This document shows positions 58,079 through 64,000 of a DNA stretch of 64,000 nucleotides, one piece after another. The DNA is from Periplaneta americana (lineage: Eukaryota; Arthropoda; Insecta; Blattodea; Blattidae). Position numbers and translations under genes: made by a program. The notes beneath the pieces are model-generated. The model was not told where the DNA came from and searched no databases. It worked only from the letters and a program-made list of their open reading frames with translations. The DNA lies in the NCBI RefSeq assembly GCF_040183065.1, contig NC_091124.1, positions 94,196,501 to 94,260,500 of the forward strand. The letters run 5' to 3'. How positions within the stretch are numbered: position 1 is the stretch's first letter; each line of letters starts with the position of its first letter.

Positions 58079-59041
58079 GCCTACATTGTTAAGAAATTTA
58101 ATTTAAATTTAATTTAAATATTTAGGTCTAGAAGAAAATAGTTACTAGGTAACGACAAAAATTATACAAGTGATGTTAATTTTCTAAAGGAGGGACTTTT
58201 TGCGTCCCGTCTCAAATCGAAGCGGGATTCAGGATTTTTATATGGAAATCGAGACATGTCCCGCCAAATCGGGACATATGGCAACTCTGGGTGCGACGGC
58301 AGATATTTAATATCAATCAATGCGGCAGCTCATGATTACATCAAATTAATCCACCTGCAGTCGATTCAAACCCGATACCGCTATAACGTCGGCGCGTTTA
58401 GACTTCTTAATCCTACTGCGGTACTATTTCATTGATAAAATACTTTCATTTTTGAACATACAATGAAGTTAGCAGATCTCTGAACTCGTATTAGTTTGAT
58501 ATAACCACACCGTACATGAAACATGAGCTCAGGGTGACTTGCATGTCAAGTATAATCACCATATTGATTTTCAAAGCATATTTTATTCCTTTGAAACATG
58601 TTTCTTTCATATTTGTCAATGACATACTGAATGAAGAAAAGTTGTCTAGAAAAAGGGAGGAGTTAACCGTTAATTTTATTTTAACTATAGACCAACATTT
58701 TAACTTCCAAAATAATTTTGTCAGGCCTATAGTCGTACGTATGGCAACTCTGAACAAAAAATTCATCTTAACGGTCCTATTTAATAAACAAGGCTGTCGA
58801 TAACTTATTTTATTGAACGAACTTATAAGTTGTACCAACAAAGGCCAATGCGCTTCTGACATTATTGCAACATAAAAAAGTAAAAATTCTTCCGAAGGAA
58901 GAAGAAAATGTCCCTATCCAGAATATTCGCGAACCCCCAGAATGAGCTCGAAGGACTCCCGGGGATCCGCGGACCCCACTTTGAGAACCTATGGTGTAAA
59001 GGCGACGGGCACGTGGAACTTATATTCGTACTGTCATTGTA

Positions 59042-60130
59042 CAGGGACATCATTTTATTTTTACTAACATTTTTAATATTAATCTGGCTATACCTCTGGA
59101 TCAACGCCGTTTGCTACCCCCTTCCACGACTGGAGTTCGATGATACTGGCGTAATCACTTTACTAGGTTTAGGAGGGAATAAAAGTAGTTCCTCCATTTA
59201 CGTAAACTTGGAAATGTCGCGCTTTTGAGTTTGATCATTTACATTAGGTTTTTGTTTAATCAAAATACAGTACAGTATTAACAATAACTCACGAACTTAG
59301 CTGTCCATGCGGACATAGGCTATTCATTGTGCAGTGTATATTATACCTTCTACAGCCCATTAGCGTACAATATAAAGAATGAAGTGAAATTGAAAAACAA
59401 TCATAATATGGATATTTAAACACATTTTTGAAAATAGTGGCCGTTCATTTCGATACAGGCTTCAGTTCTATCGCATTATCGCATATTATCGCATTATAGA
59501 CTATTGTACCTAATCCCAATTACCAGTTTCGTCCTTCGTACTAGTAACTCAAGTTGAAATAATTCTGTACCTACTCTATAAAAGAGTACCTTAAGTACTG
59601 TAAATTCAATCTTCACTTCTGCCCGATCCGAAAAGATAAAATTACTCAGACATACTATCTACTGTTCGTCCAAGTGGTTATGTCCTAGGGTCGTAGAAAG
59701 GGAGGAAATCATGTGACAGTTAATTACTTAACGAGGCCCTTTTACTTAAGTTATTTTAAACAGTCGTATAACATTACGTAGACGTCCAATTCCTAACAGA
59801 AATTAATGTTCTCAGAAAAGAGCTAAGACAGCCCAGCCACTAGCTGGCGAATAAAAGCTAGTGGGGGAAACCGGGATACGACGTAGGCAAATGGACGACA
59901 GTACCTGTGCGAAAATGATTCAATATTGAAAGCTCTTTCGTCACTGGAAAACGCGAACATATTTTTGTAACGTACTGTTTACTATGACCGTAAGGCTACT
60001 ATGACTGTATATGGGGTCTTGGATCTGTGTGGAGGACGGTTGAACTTCATTAGTAGAAGGGGTGGGAGTGAAGTACATTAAAAAACTCAGGTACAATAAA
60101 AATTGAAGTAAAAATAAAGTGATTTCCCTG
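59042..60130. mobile_element. DNA transposon-like element, copy 2 of 21475-22564
   Basis: It starts CAGGGACATCATTTTATTTT and ends TAAAGTGATTTCCCTG, flanked by TA. It is colinear with copy 1 across 1.09 kb, with scattered substitutions and small indels (for example around 59120 and 59470). It lies 49 bases beyond the right end of the hAT element at 55397-58993. Confidence 0.85.
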
Positions 60131-60492
60131 TACAAATGGAGGCCTTAACCTCTAGCCATCCCGTGGGCCTCCATGACTTTGCCTTTACACATTATTGTTG
60201 TTCATAAAATTATAGAATAAAATAACTCATAAGGTTCATTTTTTAAATTAATCTGGTAATTTCAAAGACACCAAATGAAGAGCATGAGTACCATATCTTC
60301 TTATTGCTAAAGCACCCATTGTTAATGGTTTCGCGGTTCATTTGCTTGTCGTGACACAGCACATGAGAATGGCACCTCTATTTTACAGTTATTAATGGAA
60401 GTATTCGCATCCCAAGTAGGCGTACTAAAATAATGTTATACCGCTACGTTCAAAATTAATTTAACTACTGCAAATTAAAAATCGTTACGTTT

Positions 60493-60633
60493 CTAGTCAG
60501 TGGTTTATGCAATGGAGGGGGAAAGGAACTAGCAACACCTTTCCATTATCTCCTGGCTGTTGCCTCATGAGTGTTGCCTTATTGATGTCACTTATGAAGT
60601 TCAAATCTTCTTCGGACAGTTGACTAAAAAAAC
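60493..60633 (+). repeat. Short interspersed repeat, family E, copy 2
   Basis: CTAGTCAGTGGTTTATGCAA, GGAGGGGGAAAGGAACTAGC, CATTATCTCCTGGCTG and TTCGGACAGTTGACTAAAAA occur in the same order as at 10741-10893. Confidence 0.65.
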
Positions 60634-60701
60634 TGAGAACGCGGTACAATATTATCAGAACAATCGTTCAACATCTGCACTGGTATTTGGAGCTTAAATA
60701 C

Positions 60702-60705
60702 ATAA

Positions 60706-60792
<87 letters not shown>

Positions 60793-60821
60793 ATACATAA
60801 ATAAATAAATAAATAAATAAA
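60702..60821 (+). repeat. (AAAT)n microsatellite, about 30 units
   Basis: Roughly 120 bp of AAAT units with one variant (TACAT) near 60796. The minus-strand FIYL-repeat open frame is an artefact. Confidence 0.95.
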
Positions 60822-61189
60822 TAACTTAACTTACACTGCACAATTCCCACGTCTTCATTATTCTGAATAACATTAAGGTACTGCCATAAAAAGTGACATA
60901 TCCTTCAATGAAATTACCCAAACTCACGTCATAATATTCGAATCTTAAAAATATGTAATTTTCCTGTTATGTCACAGAATTCAATAAATTTCACGCCCTC
61001 AATCATAATACAAATGGACTTAGAGTAAATAAAAATAATGAATGTATTATGAAGAATCAAAATACTAGCTAAGTACTCAAACTTTGTGAGACAATTAGGT
61101 TTCTTTTCTTACATAGGAGAAACCGGAGACTTAGATCGCCTTTTGTCATCGGACAATTGCGCTCTGGTACGTACACAGTTCGCTGCACC

Positions 61190-61416
61190 ATGACCTTAAC
61201 CTGGATTATGGTAATGGTGATGACATAGGAATAAACCATGATATATAAATGAATCCGAGATCCAACGTCGAAAGTTACCCAGATATTCTGCTTCAAATGG
61301 TTGAGGGAAAAACCTCGGAAAAACTGCAACCATGTAACTTGTCCCAACTAGGATTTGAACTCGGACCCGCTCGTTTCGCAGTCAGACATGCTAACCGTCA
61401 CTCCACAGCGGTGGAC
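61190..61416 (-). repeat. tRNA-derived SINE, family A, diverged
   Basis: On the minus strand: GTCCACCGCTGTGGAGTGAC head, GAGTTCAAATCCTAG B box, CAAGTTACATGG, CCTCAACCATTTGAAGCAGA and GGGTAACTTTCGACGTTGGA. The 3' end after about 61215 is replaced by a low-complexity ATGGT-type stretch. Confidence 0.75.
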
Positions 61417-61871
61417 GATAAATAGAGTTTAACTCAACTGCGAAAAACCATTATCTCTCATTTTAACAGTTACTTACAGTATTTAATATTGTAAACGAAC
61501 AGTATCATTTAAATCAGTTTTTGATAGACATAGAATATCTCGGACAACTGGAGGTGCTTGTGTTTGTCGATAAAGGAATGTAAAAAATAAACGGGATAAA
61601 TATCAGCAAAGAAAATTAAAGGAAACTGGTCATCCTATACGATTATGTCGTGGCTCAGTCACCCTTTTTTGATTGCAGAAACTGTGTACCTATTTCAAAG
61701 TTCTATTTTACGCTATACATCGTTAATGGCGATTTCCTTGACAGTCTTTTCTGACTTAAAATTATATTTAATATAGAAGTGCCGATATTTTATTTTTCAC
61801 GAACGGAAAATTAATGTAATTAAGTCACATCTCATGTTGACTACGAGTAATTTCGAGGGACAAGTGTTGAT

Positions 61872-61992
61872 AGGATTGGTATTCTCCGGGCTAGAGGGCC
61901 GTGATCTGTTGGTAATGTAACCAAACGTTTCGTCCACTACTCCGGTGGACATCAGTGGCGTGGTACACAGACCACGGCCCTCTACCAATCCT
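61872..61992 (-). ncRNA. Hammerhead-like motif inside a long hairpin
   Basis: The outer arms TAGAGGGCCGTGATCTG (61892-61908) and CAGACCACGGCCCTCTA (61968-61984) pair over 17 positions with one G-U. Outside them AGGATTGGT and ACCAATCCT also pair. Inside, the minus strand reads CACTGATG then a stem II hairpin GTCCAC-CGGAGTA-GTGGAC, then GAAAC, then TTGGT-TACATT-ACCAA. This is the order of a hammerhead, except that the first core box looks 2-3 bases short (CTGAT directly at the stem instead of CTGANGA) and the cleavage dinucleotide is not canonical. Confidence 0.45.
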
Positions 61993-62156
61993 AATGACGC
62001 CAGCCGTGAAAGTCTATATTCTAAGACAAGTGATGTGCTCTACTTCTGAATAGTGAAAGCGAATATTGCTAGCACTAGCTACCAGCAAGTTAGCTAGTGC
62101 ACATTATATCTGCATTTATCACTCTTTCTTAACAGCCACATAAGCCTAGCTATATT

Positions 62157-62250
62157 CGCACTTCTCGCGTGTGGCACACCTGAAGGTTCAGGTGCCGGAT
62201 TCAGTTTCTGGCTTTCGACAGTTAACTACTTCTCCATGCAGGAAACCTGA
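62157..62250 (+). repeat. Duplicated segment, copy 1 part A
   Basis: GCACTTCTCGCGTGTGGCAC then GGTTCAGGTGCCGGA and CGACAGTTAACTACTTCTCC match 63802-63908. Further parts of the same unit are at 63145-63172 and 63355-63425, so this copy has been split by insertions at about 62251-63144 and 63173-63354. Confidence 0.7.
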
Positions 62251-62253
62251 AGA

Positions 62254-62867
62254 CATAGGCGGAGTTATGGGGGGTGGGGGGCGTGGGAGTGGCACTGCAC
62301 CCCCAAACTTGTCTGAACTTTCTTTATTCTATTCACATTAGAAAATATTGAATGCAAAAGACTTTAATTTGCTTTTGTTTATGATTTAGTTTCTGTGCTT
62401 AAATTGACGAATTACATATCTTCAGATCATGTGTCTAGACTAGACTATAATATTTAATTTAAATTTCTGAATGTATAAGAATTTCTATACCTCGTTTGAG
62501 GAATGGAAACACTGTAATGTTTCTTTTGTAACAGCCTGTACTCCTGCGTTAGAAGTCAGCAGCGATCTACTGAATTAGGTGTTAGTGAAAAAAAAAAACA
62601 CCATAGTCCCATGTTAAAGGAGCAGAAATATTCAGTAGTTTTCATAAAACAACCATAGTACAAAGATTTTTTTTGTGAAAACAGCCATTGTCCAGAAAGA
62701 TGGTACGATGGTAGCATTTACAAATAGCCTAATATCCGATTCATAAATAAAAGCAAGAAAAGTCTTTTGAATTCAATATTTTGTAATGTTAATAGAAGAA
62801 AAAGAGTTCAGACAAATTTGGGGGGGGGGGCAGTGCCCTCACATACCCTCCCATAACTCTGTCTATG
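62254..62867. mobile_element. Fold-back element with G-rich ends
   Basis: The left end CATAGGCGGAGTTATGGGGG and the right end on the other strand, CATAGACAGAGTTATGGGAG, begin arms of about 130 bp (sharing GCACTGC, a C run, TTGTCTGAACT and AAAATATTGAAT). The interior is AT-rich without coding capacity. CTTCGCCTATG at about 63130 pairs with the same left end, so a longer version reaching 63139 is also possible. Confidence 0.65.
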
Positions 62868-63172
62868 ATTATGCCTTATTATAAGCTTAATTTGTAGTAT
62901 TACAGTTGAAGCCCTATACAACTCGGTCCGAAACATCGTGGATATGGATGTAACACTGTAAGAAACATGCACCCCAAAAATACTTTTATTAAATGATCAT
63001 ATTCCGATATACTGTACCACGGTCAAGCTATAACGGGGGAAGAAGTAAATGATATCCCCCGTAACCTCGTTATATCGGGATTCTATGATTTTGCTTTGCC
63101 TCCCCTCCCCCCAAAGGAAACGGTTCTCTCTTCGCCTATGCCTAAAGAGTTGTTCTCGTGGCAGTATGATAC

Positions 63173-63354
63173 CACAGTCTAGTGTATATAATCACGAAGC
63201 TCAATACGTAGTAAATATGCATACATTAGATAGTTGCTCACCACTAGGATCGCTAATATCGCCTCATTATAGGCATGCAAAATAGTACCGGCACAGCCTA
63301 TTGTTTCTAGCACCCTCAAAAGTCAAGCTTCGTGACTGTATATAGTAGACTGTG
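63173..63354. mobile_element. 182-bp MITE with target duplication and empty-site paralogue
   Basis: The ends CACAGTCTAGTGTATATAAT then CACGAAGCT and, on the other strand, CACAGTCTACTATATACAGT then CACGAAGCT are flanked by ATGATAC at 63166-63172 and 63355-63361. The uninterrupted version, GCAGTACGATACTTCCCAAT, is at about 63921-63940. Confidence 0.85.
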
Positions 63355-63801
63355 ATGATACTTCACAATAATTCCGTTTTCTTCTGCGCTAGAAATATGG
63401 ATAATTATTTGAGCATTAGGCTTTCCTATAGCACGCAACACTAAAAATTTCAACTTGCATTTTTCTAAGTTCTACGGTACGGGAATCTGTGACAGATTAT
63501 GTCAAGTTAGTTTAGGCTTTTATTATGCCTTGCATATACTAAGTGAAGTGAAATGTGCGTTTCGCATTCATTTTGAAGTATTCTACCTCTTCATTTCACG
63601 TGTTAAATAATCAGTCTTAGGCTACCTATATCGATTAATTTTTTTCCAACTTTTATCTATTTTCTAATATGTTTACAAGTCAACTGACGTCCTATATGAA
63701 TTCTTCACAATCCGTCTGAAAATCAGACCATTTTTTCCACTTTTTTTGCCAAAAAAACCTTCAGTGTCACGCGCTATAGAAAACCCAACGTCGGTAAATA
63801 C

Positions 63802-64000
63802 GCACTTCTCGCTTGTGACATACCTTAAGATTCAGATGTCGGAGTCAGTTCCTGGTTTCAAACAGTTAACTACTGCTCCGCGAAATTTTCACGTCGGGAA
63901 CCTGTAGAGTTGTTCTCGTGGCAGTACGATACTTCCCAATAATTCCGTTTTCTTCTGCACTGTGGATATGGATAATTGAACATTATAGAGAAATGGTATA
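63802..64000 (+). repeat. Duplicated segment, copy 2, running off the window
   Basis: Uninterrupted counterpart of the pieces at 62157-62250, 63145-63172 and 63355-63425: GCACTTCTCGCTTGTGACAT, AGAGTTGTTCTCGTGGCAGT and AATTCCGTTTTCTTCTGCAC in order. It is cut by the window edge, so the full unit length is unknown. Confidence 0.7.

Larger units (their letters stand above)
56699..58289. mobile_element. Inner hAT-type element, perfect 8-bp target duplication
   Basis: The ends are CAGGGTTGCTAGATAT and, on the other strand, CAGAGTTGCCATATGT. Flanking direct repeats GGTGCGAC lie at 56691-56698 and 58290-58297. The right end continues into CCCGATTTGGCGGGACATGT, a short palindromic subterminal sequence. 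It contains a zinc-finger fragment (57887-58078) and a retrotransposon fragment (57156-57816). Confidence 0.8.
55397..58993 (-). mobile_element. hAT element carrying a nested second element
   Basis: The left end CAGTGGTTCTCAAACTTATT and the right end on the other strand, CATAGGTTCTCAAAGTGGGG then TCCGCG, are typical hAT termini of the CAGTGGTTCTCAA class. CGCGGACCCC also occurs near both ends (about 55494 and 58970). Inside, on the minus strand, lies a hAT transposase C-terminus (55795-56480). The middle is occupied by another element (56699-58289). A stretch near 56341-56395 recurs at 58828-58868 (ACCAACAAxGGCCAATGCGC), which suggests internal duplication. I found no matching target duplication. 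Confidence 0.65.

Noticed and set aside
60668-60850. Minus-strand FIYL-rich hydrophobic open frame resembling a membrane peptide
   Set aside because: Translation of an (AAAT)n microsatellite.

Overview
The window reads as nuclear DNA of an insect, most likely a cockroach or close relative such as Periplaneta. That assignment is inference: it rests on the AT-rich base composition, the dense mixture of tRNA-derived SINEs, (AAAT)n-, (TAAG)n- and (GATGAT)n-tailed non-LTR retrotransposon ends and DNA transposons, and the style of the reverse-transcriptase relics. There are no bacterial-type genes, operons or CRISPR arrays.

Only two long host-like coding regions are visible. On the minus strand at 12147-13523 is a Maelstrom-domain protein (piRNA-pathway family) with the full ECHC residue set but only the distal part of its HMG box. 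On the plus strand at 43592-45283 is a single-exon tetraspanin with four membrane segments, the CCG motif and an unusually long low-complexity insertion in its large extracellular loop.

Everything else I recognise is repeat DNA. (1) Reverse-transcriptase relics lie at 19-285, 860-1640, 11420-11935, about 24670-24830, 25400-25660, 27137-27372, 27656-28195, 33211-34884 (13-bp target duplication), 17759-18145 (12-bp target duplication) and 57156-57816. (2) Several tRNA-derived SINE families are present, one with six copies. (3) hAT-type elements include 28366-30434 (8-bp duplication), a 133-bp MITE at 30082-30214 nested in it, an outer element at 55397-58993 carrying transposase relics, and an inner one at 56699-58289 with a perfect 8-bp duplication. 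(4) A Tc1/mariner-like transposase relic at 38036-38590 lies inside a 1.7-kb inverted-repeat element. (5) There is an unusual number of fold-back elements with long arms. (6) A 14-unit, 76-bp minisatellite occupies 20238-21255.

The most unusual signals are small. Hammerhead-ribozyme-like cores sit in a fold-back at 46784-47062, facing outward on opposite strands, and a related core lies in a hairpin at 61872-61992. A 64-bp palindromic insertion at 29018-29081 has a perfect 8-bp target duplication and an uninterrupted paralogous site nearby. A 182-bp MITE at 63173-63354 has an empty-site paralogue 0.6 kb away. Several insertions are nested two or three deep, so their relative order can be read directly.

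Unannotated stretches were read for coding similarity and obvious repeats, by eye only; intron-exon structure of the two genes and family names of the repeats need database searches.
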